Positions 49,475 to 57,997 are shown, counted from the first letter of the stretch. The stretch: DNA of 64,000 bases from Myxococcus hansupus (GCF_000280925.3 NZ_CP012109.1:4732501-4796500); one strand, 5' to 3'. Numbers and translations are program-made. Notes: generated by a model not told the origin, from the sequence alone.

Positions 49475-50047
49475 TCAGACCTCTTCGAACTTGCCCCCGA
49501 CGATGCCATTCGCTTCGAGCGCAGCTTTGACCTCTTCGTCGACAATGATGGGGATATGATAGCCCCAGAGCCGGAAGACACGGGCGTCGCGAACCTTCGA
49601 TTTATCGATCCGCAGCCCCGAAACGGAGCGGTATTCGCCAAGTCGTTCCGGATCTCCGTCCTCTTCCGTGAAGAGTTGAACCTCTTCACATGCCGCGTCG
49701 TCGATACAGCGAACGGTGCGCGCTACGTTCAGCAGGTAGTACGGCTCGCGTTGCCCCTCAACTACGACGGGGAATAACTGCACGTCATCGGGCGTCATCT
49801 CACGGAACACGTAGGCCACACGCGCGCCAACAATCGGCGTTCCTCCAACGGTCGTCTTGTCGAAGTCGAGCGGCCTCCCCGGTCGGGACAATGGGACTCG
49901 CAGCAACTCAGGGGGGGCCACTGGCCTTCCTTCGACGAACGCCCAGATATTTGGAACGGTCTGCCCCGCTGGAGTGGTGGGTTCAGCGAGATACCAACGA
50001 CCCGGCACATACACATCGAAATCGAGGCCGAAGAATCGTCGTTCCAT
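49475..50047 (-). CDS. Imm11-family (DUF1629) immunity protein
   Basis: 190 residues. The Imm11 shape is clear: YYLLNVARTVRCIDDAACE in the middle and ARVFRLWGYHIPIIVDEEVKAALEANGI at the end. The family neutralises secreted nuclease toxins, several of them in Myxococcus. ATG 50047 follows GGGAG and lies three bases after the stop of the toxin remnant, the usual toxin-immunity order. The gene looks intact although its toxin is broken. Confidence 0.87.
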   Translation of the reverse strand: MERRFFGLDFDVYVPGRWYLAEPTTPAGQTVPNIWAFVEGRPVAPPELLRVPLSRPGRPLDFDKTTVGGTPIVGARVAYVFREMTPDDVQLFPVVVEGQREPYYLLNVARTVRCIDDAACEEVQLFTEEDGDPERLGEYRSVSGLRIDKSKVRDARVFRLWGYHIPIIVDEEVKAALEANGIVGGKFEEV

Positions 50048-50050
50048 GAA

Positions 50051-50470
50051 TCATACTCCCGAGTCTTTCAGAATGAGCTTCCGCATATTAGTTCCCGCCG
50101 TCGTAAGGTCACGAGCAATTCTGCTCAACTCGTTGACCAACCTACTCCGGCACAGCGCGGTGTCTCTGCATCCCTTCATCGCAATGCTGATTCGGATCAG
50201 CACTTCCTAATGGTGCTCGCGCGCCTGAGAGCCATTGTGGTTTCTGATGCGAACCAGGTTTGCGGCGTCATCCAAACTCAATCCTGCCTGCATAAAGCAG
50301 TCCCTAAAGACAGGAGTCCACGGACCACCTGTCCTGTCGGACATATCATTCTTGTCAGTGTAAATATGGTGAATTTCGCCATCAGGGTCGCCCTGGATCC
50401 GCCCTCCGACGCCCACGGAAGGGGCAGCGCCTTCGCCTGAGCCCGTCGCGACCGCGGCAACCGCTGTCGG
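50051..50470 (-). pseudogene. AHH-type nuclease toxin remnant
   Basis: Only a C-terminal nuclease part is left. GEIHHIYTDKN, LSLDDAANLVRIRNHNGS and AREHH are the AHH/HNH nuclease core. Then a TAG at 50207-50209 interrupts the frame, and the same frame continues sensibly (EVLIRISIAMKGCRDTALCRSRL) to a TGA at 50051-50053. The TAG replaces what should be a codon such as CAG. No start codon or secretion domain is seen upstream except GTG 50416. It directly precedes imm11. Confidence 0.75.
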
Positions 50471-51004
50471 TTAGAAGCCCAGCCGTTCCAGTTCGGCCGC
50501 GAGCTTCGGGTTTGCTGTACGCCACTTCGGCGACAGGCGCTCGGCATCGCGGCGAGCCCACACGTCGGCGAGGGAACTCTGTTGGACCAGGGTGCGAAGC
50601 GGCGTGAGCTGAAGCCCGTTCACGTAGCCCGGCCACTACACATGGGGCGAGTCGCCGAACCTGCCGCCCCATACGAGGCCCGCCTTCGCGGATTCCTCAC
50701 CCAGCACGCGGTACGCCGGCTCTCGCCAATCAGACTGAGCGCCAGGTCGCGGACTCGCGTCGCAGACGAAGTCGAAGGCGAGCCCGTAGTTTTGCGCGGA
50801 CAAGCCCGCTGGCGATGCCTTGCCGCACTTCCCGGCCAAGTACAGCCGACGTAGCTCGGCCTGTTCCGTCAGGTCACGGAAGCCGTGCGTCGCGACGTAA
50901 CGAATGCCTCGGGCTGCACAACGCGCGATGACCTCCAGGGACACCGCGCTGAATGGCAGATAGACGCGGTCAAGGTCGACCCGCTCGAAGTTCGCATGGG
51001 CCAT
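50471..51004 (-). pseudogene. M15 D,D/L,D-peptidase (endolysin-like) with amber codon and lost zinc histidine
   Basis: One 178-codon frame reads as an M15 peptidase (GFRDLTEQAELRRLY, KASPAGLSAQNYGLAFDFVCD, DSPHV). It is broken by TAG at 50636-50638 and goes on with WPGYVNGLQLTPLRTL to TAA at 50471. The family zinc motif S-x-H-x2-G-x-A-x-D has Gln for His. The amber codon takes the place of a likely Gln. Two lesions suggest real decay. ATG 51004 overlaps the stop of the upstream small gene. Confidence 0.75.
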
Positions 51005-51281
51005 CACGAGCCCCGCCCGCCCGACTGGGACATGCGAAGCAGCTCAAGCTTGACGGTCTGTCGGACCTGGGCGGGCAGGCCGACGGCGAACTCGTCGCGC
51101 CACCGCCGCAGGGCGCCCAGCTCCACGGCGTTGATGCGCTCGTTCTGCCGCGCGCCCTCTCAACGAGGGCCCGAATCTCCCCGACCAGGGACTTCGCGGC
51201 CCATGTGAGGACGCCGACGCCGGCCTTTCCAAGCAGGGAGCCGACTACGCACTGAACTGAATGAGTCTCTTCGGTAGTCAC
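51004..51281 (-). pseudogene. Small phage-type protein, frameshifted
   Basis: From GTG 51281 the frame reads MTTEETHSVQCVVGSLLGKAG to EIRALVERARG. After about 51150-51160 the sensible frame is another one, RQNERINAVELGALRRWRDEF to SGGRGS, stopping at TGA 51004-51006, which overlaps the M15 ATG. One base added restores a protein of about 92 residues. Its place before an endolysin-like gene suggests a lysis-cassette or tail-accessory protein; no holin-like helices are obvious. Confidence 0.6.
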
Positions 51282-51498
51282 TGCATCACCAGGGTTGGGT
51301 TCCCTTGGCAAATGCGCGCGACTCCTGAAAGTGATTCAGGCAGCTATCGAAATCAATCAATAACAACCCAAGGACTGCAACATGCCGCTCTGATAGACCT
51401 TGAACGAGGTCCGAACAAAGTCGCCACATGGTCAAAATCCATGATAGAGCCAACACCCCGTTGAGCCACTGTCCACAAGGAGCGTCACGGAGGAAACC

Positions 51499-52047
51499 AT
51501 GGCAGAACATGAACTGATCATCCGGCTGGACACGCAGCTAGATGCGAATGAGGCCAGGTTCATCAAAAAACTTACCACCCTGCGAACGCGGCTATCGCCA
51601 CGCCAGTTCTTCAAAATCACAATCACCCATAACGGCAGCTTGCTGCTTCTTAGACTGGTGGCAAGCATTCAGGCGGTTGATTCGTCACGCATCCTCATCC
51701 AGCCCTTTGACCCCACTCTACTGAACGCAATCGATGAGGCAGTTCGAGCTTCTGGGTTGGAACTAGTCTCTTCGAAAAGCGAAGGTTCGCTCCAAGTATC
51801 AATCCCTCCTCTGTCCGACGAACGTCGCAAGGAGTTGAGTAATAAGCTCGTCGTTCTCACCGATCAACATCGCACCAAAGTCAGGTTCATCGCAGCAAAG
51901 GGCCGCAAAGGGATTGTCGAACTGCTCAATGACGGGAGCATAACCAAGGCTCAGCACGACACCTTGCATGTCAAGGTGGATGTATCGCAGGCAAGGAGCA
52001 TTGCTGGCATAGACGCCCAAGCGAGGAAGGTGGCTGGGCTTACCTAG
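51499..52047 (+). CDS. Stand-alone paralogue of ribosome recycling factor
   Basis: 182 residues that align end to end with RRF: a helical start, LRTRLSPRQFFKITI for the IRTGRASP strand, the domain II loop, DSSRILIQPFDPTLLNAIDEAV, then SIPPLSDERRKEL for the hinge motif PPLTEERR. The next helix reads VRFIAAKGRKGI where RRF has VRNxRRDAN, so the ribosome-contacting Arg pair and Asp are lost. The C-terminal helix is shorter and diverged. AT-richer than its neighbours. ATG 51499 follows GGAGGAAACC. Confidence 0.85.
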   Translation: MAEHELIIRLDTQLDANEARFIKKLTTLRTRLSPRQFFKITITHNGSLLLLRLVASIQAVDSSRILIQPFDPTLLNAIDEAVRASGLELVSSKSEGSLQVSIPPLSDERRKELSNKLVVLTDQHRTKVRFIAAKGRKGIVELLNDGSITKAQHDTLHVKVDVSQARSIAGIDAQARKVAGLT

Positions 52048-52049
52048 AC

Positions 52050-52632
52050 TCACCTGAAGCCTCGCAGCGTACCGGGCCCACTCCAGTCGCGAGACTTGAG
52101 ATTATGCGCCAGCAGCCCCCTCACAATGTAGGGCATCGCGAAGCGAACGGAAATCTTCATCACGTCGCCGGCCGCCGTAGGGTCGCCCCTCGCCACGCGG
52201 CCCGGCGCGAAACCTTCAATCGTCTCGCCTGGGGTCAGTGCATCCGTGCGTGGCCATCCGCGCGCCACGGTGCGCCAGCGATGGTCCGGCGTAGCCACGA
52301 GCACGCGACCGTCCTCCATGACCAGCCTGGAGCGCGGCGCCTTGTGTCGGCTGACGTGGGTGACTTTGAACATGCCCCCGTCCTTCTCGTCCTCGTGCAT
52401 GGTGAGCACCCGCATGCCGGGCCGCAGTATCCCGGCGGGAGCAGTCGTCGCCGAACTGCGCCTTCCGTACCCGCAACTGGCTCTCGAACGGGTCACCCCA
52501 ACTCGGCATCAAGCGGAATCGCGCCATCCCGACGTCGTGAGGCTGGAACGTGGACGGCATCCGACCACCGGCGCCCTCACTCGCCACGGATGCAACGCGT
52601 ATCCGGTCATGAGTGAGTATTCGCCCAGCCAC
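52050..52632 (-). pseudogene. Hint-domain (intein/hedgehog-like) protein, broken
   Basis: The upstream part (GTG 52632) reads to KAQFGDDC, the point where a Hint domain should begin with Cys. The rest lies in another frame from about 52443 (RPGMRVLTMHEDEKDGG ... VATPDHRW ... YIVRGLLAHNL) and ends at 52050. Block B (T-P-D-H) and the C-terminal HN are visible. About 15-20 residues after the Cys seem missing, so an out-of-frame deletion is likelier than a single indel. Such Hint modules sit in polymorphic toxins. Confidence 0.65.
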
Positions 52633-52859
52633 TTACGGCTCTACCGCTCACCGCATGGCGGGTTGAATGCGAGGCGGAATCGCTGCTCAAGGTCACGACG
52701 CGACTCATCATCGAACGAGGTCCTCGGGGTAGAACGCGAATCCACGACTCGAGCGGAGCGCTCATGCGAAGAACCAGGTTGGCAAGGCTCCGAGCGACGA
52801 GGACAGGGGCGACACGGAGCAGCCCCCGTCTTCACACGTCAGATGGACGCCGGCAGGGC

Positions 52860-53204
52860 TCAGCCCACCTGCGCGCGGTGAGCGACTTCGGCCGACCGGG
52901 AAACGGCCGCGTCGGCAGCTCGCCGCGTGTTGGCCTCAATGGCCACCTGGCACAGCGCGGTCTGCGCCTGAAGCTGGAGGACGAGCGCCCGCCCCCGCCC
53001 GAGGGTGACGCCAATGAACGCTCCGACAAGCCCGAACATGAGCACCCCCGTCGTGTTGTCCTTCACCGCGGACATGAACAGGGCCCCGAAGCCTCCACTG
53101 AGGAGGAAACCGCTGACGCCCGACATGATGACGATGCGGCTCGCTCGACGGTAGAGTGTTTCCGCGTAGCTGCGAATGGTGTTCGGATCGTACTGCACAA
53201 ACAT
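52860..53204 (-). CDS. Small membrane protein, hypothetical
   Basis: 114 residues. Two membrane helices (about 23-45 and 54-72: GVSGFLLSGGFGALFM and GVLMFGLVGAFIGVTLG) are followed by a helical cytoplasmic tail (LQLQAQTALCQVAIEANTRRAADA). The N-terminal YDPNTIRSYAETLYRRA recurs, in my memory, in myxobacterial hypothetical proteins. ATG 53204 is the start that fits. No function assigned. Confidence 0.65.
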   Translation of the reverse strand: MFVQYDPNTIRSYAETLYRRASRIVIMSGVSGFLLSGGFGALFMSAVKDNTTGVLMFGLVGAFIGVTLGRGRALVLQLQAQTALCQVAIEANTRRAADAAVSRSAEVAHRAQVG

Positions 53205-53424
53205 TGCGTGCCCCCAATACAAGCTGACCTGAAGCTTCAGGTCGATTCTGTCGAGTCGCACGATCGCGTATATCGGGCCAGAAAGGCAACCTGAGCCCGC
53301 CCGGGTACGCCGCACCTCTCCCACCGTGATGAGGCTGCGCCCTCAACCTGGTTCCTCCTGCGGATACGAGCGGTGGAGCTTCGCATCATCGCTCGGCTCC
53401 ACGCGCCGTGCAAAGGTCAGGCGC

Positions 53425-53853
53425 TCACTTCAGATTGGCCACCCACGCCACAAGGTTGGGGAAGTGGCGCCCATGGCGGTCCATGTATCGCAGGAAGTCC
53501 TTCTTCTTCTTGTGGACTTTGATGTCGTCGAAGTCCTTGCCAATCTCTTCGGTGACTTCGCATCCGAAGACGCGGCATTCTTCAATACGCTCCTCAAGCC
53601 GCTTGAGCTCAGCCAGGGCCACTCGGAAGGCCGCGATGTTTTGCGGTGGCATTTCGCCGACGACGACATGATGGAACTTGTCGCGACCCAAGGTGTATCG
53701 TTCAGGCACTTTCCTCGTCAGCTTGTATATCTCATGATGCAGCCCGAAGACGGACATATACAGACTTTCAAGCGAGCCAAAATGCCGACCCAACGCCACG
53801 GCGACGTCTTCCTCCGTGTCGATGAGTCCGTTCAGATACTCCAGTCCTCGCAT
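53425..53853 (-). CDS. Hypothetical protein
   Basis: 142 residues, soluble, mostly helical, Lys/Glu-rich (FRVALAELKRLEERIEECRVFG, KVHKKKKDFLRYMDRHGRHFP). No recognised domain and no signal. Codon use is milder than in core genes, in keeping with the accessory region. A stand-alone immunity or accessory protein would fit but nothing shows it. Confidence 0.6.
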   Translation of the reverse strand: MRGLEYLNGLIDTEEDVAVALGRHFGSLESLYMSVFGLHHEIYKLTRKVPERYTLGRDKFHHVVVGEMPPQNIAAFRVALAELKRLEERIEECRVFGCEVTEEIGKDFDDIKVHKKKKDFLRYMDRHGRHFPNLVAWVANLK

Positions 53854-53913
53854 GTTGAATGTCCCCGGTTGGCGTAGGCACGCCTCCCAACGGCACGCCG
53901 TGCGGTGTCGAAC

Positions 53914-54009
53914 CTAACAGGAGAGAACGGTGTCCGTGTAGAAATCCGAGGCGTTCTCCCACCCGGTCCCGCCGCAGTCCATGTGCCATGTCGCCTTGAT
54001 GCCCGTCAT
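53914..54009 (-). CDS. Very short ORF, possibly a C-terminal remnant
   Basis: 31 codons from ATG 54009 (MTGIKATWHMDCGGTGWENAS, ending TVLSC). Third positions are GC-rich and the composition is protein-like with two Cys, but there is no ribosome-binding site. The frame stays open upstream into the esterase gene on the other strand. It may be the tail of a lost gene at the edge of the accessory region. Confidence 0.3.
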   Translation of the reverse strand: MTGIKATWHMDCGGTGWENASDFYTDTVLSC

Positions 54010-54041
54010 GGTGACATCATAAAGACTCTCATTCAGATCCC

Positions 54042-55028
54042 ATGACTCGTCCAATCGCACCACCCGCCTTCGACCCTCAACTGGCCGCCCTCCTGCCCTC
54101 GATGGAGGGGTTCGTCCCTCGGCAGATGACGCTGGACCAGCTCGCTCACTTCCGCGCGTTGAGCCACGTGACCCGCGAAACCCTGCTGGGTGACGCCGAC
54201 GTCCGCTGCGTCGACCACCGCATCCCCGGATACCAGGGCGCTGAAATCGAGGTGTCGGTCATCACGCGCCGGGACCACGCGGTTCCGGGCCCCGCTGTCT
54301 ATCACATCCATGGCGGCGGCATGGTGATGGGAACCCGCTTCGCCGGAGCAAAGCCACTCGTGGATTGGGCGCTCCAGCATGATGCCGTCTGCGTCACGGT
54401 TGAGTATCGGCTGGCCCCCGAACACCCAGCGCCCATCCCGGTGGAGGACTGCTACGCCGGCCTGACGTGGATGGCGGCGCATGCAGCCGAACTCCAGTTC
54501 GATCCCCACCAGCTCGTGATTTTCGGGGGCAGTGGCGGCGGTGGACTCGCCGCGGGCACCACGCTGCTGGCGAGAAACCGGCACGGTCCGCCCCTGCTGG
54601 GTCAGCTCCTGCAATGCCCGATGCTTGACGACCGGAACAACACGGAGTCCGCCCACCAGTACGAAGGCGTTGGCGTCTGGGACCGCACCAGCAACATGAC
54701 CGCCTGGCGGGCCGTGCTCGGGGACCGATGCGGAGGCGAGGACGTGTCACCCTACTCCGCCCCCGCGCGCGCGGTGGACCTCCGGGGCCTGCCACCGACC
54801 TTCATCGACGTTGGCGCGGCGGAGACCTTCCGCGATGAAGCCATTGCCTATGCTCGCGGCATTCTGGCCGCTGGTGGGGAATGCGACCTTCACGTCTGGG
54901 GCGGGGCCTTCCACGGCTTCTACGCCATTGCCCCTCAGTCCGACGTGGCACGGGCCTGCATCACCACCCGAGACGCCTGGCTCGCACGGGTACTCGCCCG
55001 TGGCGCGAGGGGGAAGGCCTCGCCCTGA
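54042..55028 (+). CDS. Alpha/beta-hydrolase esterase (hormone-sensitive lipase family)
   Basis: 328 residues. HIHGGGMVMG is the oxyanion motif. The nucleophile elbow reads GGSGGGGLAAG in place of the usual GDSAGG. VEYRLAPEHPAPIPVEDCYAGL is the family signature. The acid is near DVGAAETFRDE and the catalytic His in WGGAFHGF. The triad looks complete. Cytoplasmic. ATG 54042 has only a weak ribosome-binding site. It marks the return to core-like codon use. Confidence 0.9.
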   Translation: MTRPIAPPAFDPQLAALLPSMEGFVPRQMTLDQLAHFRALSHVTRETLLGDADVRCVDHRIPGYQGAEIEVSVITRRDHAVPGPAVYHIHGGGMVMGTRFAGAKPLVDWALQHDAVCVTVEYRLAPEHPAPIPVEDCYAGLTWMAAHAAELQFDPHQLVIFGGSGGGGLAAGTTLLARNRHGPPLLGQLLQCPMLDDRNNTESAHQYEGVGVWDRTSNMTAWRAVLGDRCGGEDVSPYSAPARAVDLRGLPPTFIDVGAAETFRDEAIAYARGILAAGGECDLHVWGGAFHGFYAIAPQSDVARACITTRDAWLARVLARGARGKASP

Positions 55029-55068
55029 CACGGACCGGCGTCAAGCGACGAGCCTCGCCTCGGGTGAA

Positions 55069-55674
55069 TCACGCACCCTCATCACGAGCCCAGTCCGCCA
55101 CCTCGCTCGCGGTGGCGCGCGCGAGCTTCGCCGCCGCCGCCGGGTCCAATCGAGCCGTCACGAGCACCCCGATGACAGCCCCCACCAGCAGCTCCACCCT
55201 GCGGGTGACGGACTTCCGAGGGATGACTCCTGCTCGTGCCGCCGCCTCCAGGGCTCGCAGCAGGTGCCCCTGCAAGAGGGCCCGATAGTCCTCCACCGCT
55301 CGATGGGCCTCCGCATCGTGCGGAGCCAGCTCCGTGGCCGTGTTGACGAGCAGGCACCCTCGCCGCGTCAGGGTCGGGGGCGCGGTGCCCATCGTGTTCG
55401 CGAGCGACTCGAAGTACGCCGTCACCTGCGACAGCCCCGCCGGGCTCGCGGCGAACACCGTCAACCGTGGCGTGATGACCTCCTGGAGGTACAGCGCCAC
55501 GGCCCGCGCGAAGAGCCCCCGCTTGCTCTCGAACGCCTGGTACAGGCTGGAGCGGTTCAGCCCCGTGGCGGACTCCAGGTCCGACAGCGACGTGGCCTCG
55601 TAGCCCCGCGACCAGAACACCCCCAGCGCCTTGCGCACCGCCTCCGTTTCGTCGAACGCCCGCGTCCGCGCCAC
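55069..55674 (-). CDS. TetR-family transcriptional regulator
   Basis: 201 residues. The N-terminal HTH (AVRKALGVFWSRGYEATSLSDLESATGLNRSSLYQAFESKRGLF) is typical TetR; the rest is a helical ligand domain with TRRGCLLVNTATELAP as in the AcrR/YxaF group. GTG 55674 lies 6 bases after AAGGAGG. Divergent from the DUF1304 gene with an inverted repeat between, so it probably represses both. Confidence 0.92.
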   Translation of the reverse strand: MARTRAFDETEAVRKALGVFWSRGYEATSLSDLESATGLNRSSLYQAFESKRGLFARAVALYLQEVITPRLTVFAASPAGLSQVTAYFESLANTMGTAPPTLTRRGCLLVNTATELAPHDAEAHRAVEDYRALLQGHLLRALEAAARAGVIPRKSVTRRVELLVGAVIGVLVTARLDPAAAAKLARATASEVADWARDEGA

Positions 55675-55693
55675 GTCACCCTCCTTGACAATT

Positions 55694-55734
55694 CTGGACC
55701 GATCGTTTCAATTTAATTCCGAACCGACTGGTCC
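55694..55734. promoter_or_regulatory. Probable TetR operator
   Basis: TGGACC at 55694-55699 and its complement GGTCCA at 55729-55734 face each other, with further partial symmetry inside (GATCGTTTC against CGAACCGACT). A TTGACA at 55684 overlaps it. Sits between the divergent TetR and DUF1304 starts. Confidence 0.55.
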
Positions 55735-55764
55735 AAAATACCGAATCTCCGGAGGGGAGTCATC

Positions 55765-56154
55765 ATGTCGCCACTCGCACAGCTCTTCGCGGTCGCCGCA
55801 GCGCTCATCCACGTCCTGTTCTTCGTCATGGAGAGCATCGTCTTCTCGCAACCCAAGGTCTGGCGGCGCTTCGGGCTGAAGTCCCAGGCGGACGCGGACA
55901 TCGTGAAGCCCATGGCGCTCAACCAGGGCTTCTACAACCTCTTCCTTGCGCTGGGCGTGCTGGTGGGCATCGCCCTCGTGCACACCGGCGAGGTTGCCTC
56001 CGGCGTGACGGCCGTCGTGTTCGGCTGTGCGTGCATGCTGCTGGCCGCCGTGGTGCTCGTGTCCAGCAACCGCCGCTTCTTCAAGGCCAGCCTCATCCAG
56101 GGCACCCTGCCCCTTCTGGCCCTCGCGTTCATCACCGCGCACCTGAGGGCGTGA
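55765..56154 (+). CDS. DUF1304 membrane protein
   Basis: 129 residues, four membrane helices (4-24, 52-74, 79-100, 108-126). Family features VMESIVFSQPKVWRRFG and ALNQGFYNLFLALG are present. ATG 55765 follows GGAGGGGAG. Function unknown. Likely the target of the divergent TetR regulator. Confidence 0.9.
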   Translation: MSPLAQLFAVAAALIHVLFFVMESIVFSQPKVWRRFGLKSQADADIVKPMALNQGFYNLFLALGVLVGIALVHTGEVASGVTAVVFGCACMLLAAVVLVSSNRRFFKASLIQGTLPLLALAFITAHLRA

Positions 56155-56365
56155 GGGCGAATTCCAGGCGCGAAGGCCTGACGCCTGGCATCCCCACAGC
56201 GTTGGACTTTCAGCCAGTCACCCAGGATAAAGCCAAACGCCCCAAATCTCCAAACAGTGCATGTCGGGTGAACTTCTTTCGACGCGATGCAGGGCAGCGC
56301 CAGCCCTGTTTGACTTGAGCCCCTAGACTCCTGGATTCCCTCGCGTATGCCAGGAGGCTCAAGCC

Positions 56366-57991
56366 ATGGCCGTCACGACACTGCGCCACCACGCTGTCGT
56401 CCTCAGTCTGTCCGGGCTGTTCATCGCCTGCTCAGACACCTCTGAACCGCAGGAACCGCCCCCTCCCGAGGAGCCTGCCCCCTGGGACGGAACGTACACG
56501 CCCCTGGTGGACCCGACAGATTGGGTCGACCGGGGAGCGTACGCGTCGTGCGCCTTCACACCGCCGCGTGGCACCGAACTCGACTGCGACGACCCCGGAC
56601 TCTTCGACCTGTCGCAGTGCGAGCTCGGCTCGCTCTCCACCGTGGACTCGCATGGCATCTACCAGATCGACCTGCGCCACGCCGCGGGCTACGCGGACTT
56701 CGCCAGCATCCGAGTTCCTCGGGATGGCGGCACGGGGACGCTCGATGGATTCGCGTTATCGCGGCAACAACTGACTGGCACCTTCCACGTCTCAGCGAGC
56801 TACAACCAGCGAGGCGTGAACCGGCAACTGGTCTTCGCGGGCTGCGCCGTTCCCGAGCCTGGATTGGTGACAGGCTGCTTCGTCCGTTGCGCCAATGGCA
56901 AGGTCGGCTCCTCGGGCACCTTCGAGGCCGCGCGGATGACCTGGGGGCGGAATGAAGCCGAGTCATCGGGGGGCATCCAGCTCGTCTCGGAGAGCGCGGT
57001 CGCCTTGGGCATGCCGGCCGACGTCTACGTCCATCGGCAGCATGCCTACGTCGTGTCCGTCGATCGCCTCGACGGAGAAGTCCCCGGTGGCCTCACGGTC
57101 TTCGACGTCAGCGACCCGAGCCGTCCGGTCCTCACGGCGCAAATCACGCTCCCCGGTGACGCGTTCTGGAACGCGGCCTGGACGAAGGATGATGCGCTCT
57201 ACATCGCCAGTCGAAGTTCCGGCGTGTTCGTCTTCGACATCTCCCAGCCTGGCAATCCCGTCCTGGTGCGCAACGTGCCGGGTGGCGCGCCCATCGACGT
57301 GCATACCCTCTTCGTGGACGGCACCCGCCTGTATGCCGTGTCCCCCGGCCCCGCGCCTCGCGGCGAGACGCTCATCTTCGACATCTCCGCACCGCTCAAT
57401 CCCATCCTGCTCAACCGCTTCGAGGCGTCCGATACGACGTCCCTCATCCCCTCGGCGCACGACTCCTTCGCCTACCAGGACCGGCTCTACGTCAACCACT
57501 TCTCCTCGGGCTATGTCATCTTCGACGTGAAGGACCCGATGAACCCGGTCGAGCTGGGGACCTATACCTTCGACACCGAGAACAGCTTCGCGACCAGCCA
57601 CGCGGGCGCGGTGACGACCGTCGCGGGGAAGACCATCGCCTTCGAGGGGGGCGAGTATCAGGGGGCCCACCTGCGCGTCCTGGACGTGACGGACCCCACG
57701 AACATCCCGCTCATCGGCAGGTACAAGCTCCGTCCGCAGACCTCCATCCACAACATGATTCTCAAGGGACAGAGGCTCTACATCGCCTACTACCACGAGG
57801 GGCTGCGGGTGCTGGATGTCTCCATCCCACCGCAGCCTCGCGAGCTTGCCTACTTCAACACCTTCCGCGAATCGGACCCCGGACGGACCGACAACCTGCT
57901 CGAAGGCGCCATTGGCGTCCGCGTGCCGGGAGATGGCCACGTGTACGTCGTGGACACGGCACGCGGACTCTTGATTTTCAACGAACTCTGA
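56366..57991 (+). CDS. LVIVD-repeat surface lipoprotein
   Basis: 541 residues. The signal peptide ends in lipobox FIACS (Cys about 22). A 190-residue N-terminal part with paired Cys leads to LVIVD-type beta-propeller repeats, each closing with VFDVSDPSRPV, VFDISQPGNPV, IFDISAPLNPI, IFDVKDPMNPV, VLDVTDPTNIP or VLDVSIPPQPR. Likely a six- or seven-blade propeller at the outer membrane. Partner unknown. It stands alone, converging on the oxidoreductase gene. Confidence 0.87.
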   Translation: MAVTTLRHHAVVLSLSGLFIACSDTSEPQEPPPPEEPAPWDGTYTPLVDPTDWVDRGAYASCAFTPPRGTELDCDDPGLFDLSQCELGSLSTVDSHGIYQIDLRHAAGYADFASIRVPRDGGTGTLDGFALSRQQLTGTFHVSASYNQRGVNRQLVFAGCAVPEPGLVTGCFVRCANGKVGSSGTFEAARMTWGRNEAESSGGIQLVSESAVALGMPADVYVHRQHAYVVSVDRLDGEVPGGLTVFDVSDPSRPVLTAQITLPGDAFWNAAWTKDDALYIASRSSGVFVFDISQPGNPVLVRNVPGGAPIDVHTLFVDGTRLYAVSPGPAPRGETLIFDISAPLNPILLNRFEASDTTSLIPSAHDSFAYQDRLYVNHFSSGYVIFDVKDPMNPVELGTYTFDTENSFATSHAGAVTTVAGKTIAFEGGEYQGAHLRVLDVTDPTNIPLIGRYKLRPQTSIHNMILKGQRLYIAYYHEGLRVLDVSIPPQPRELAYFNTFRESDPGRTDNLLEGAIGVRVPGDGHVYVVDTARGLLIFNEL

Positions 57992-57997
57992 CGGGCG

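Noticed and set aside
50051..51004. Genome-wide reassignment of TAG to an amino acid
   Set aside because: Normal genes here end in TAG (for example the glutaredoxin-like gene at 13375), so TAG is an ordinary stop.
52641..52835. 64-codon minus-strand frame
   Set aside because: Its last 30 residues look protein-like, but the rest is not and there is no start context; at most a remnant, too weak to list.
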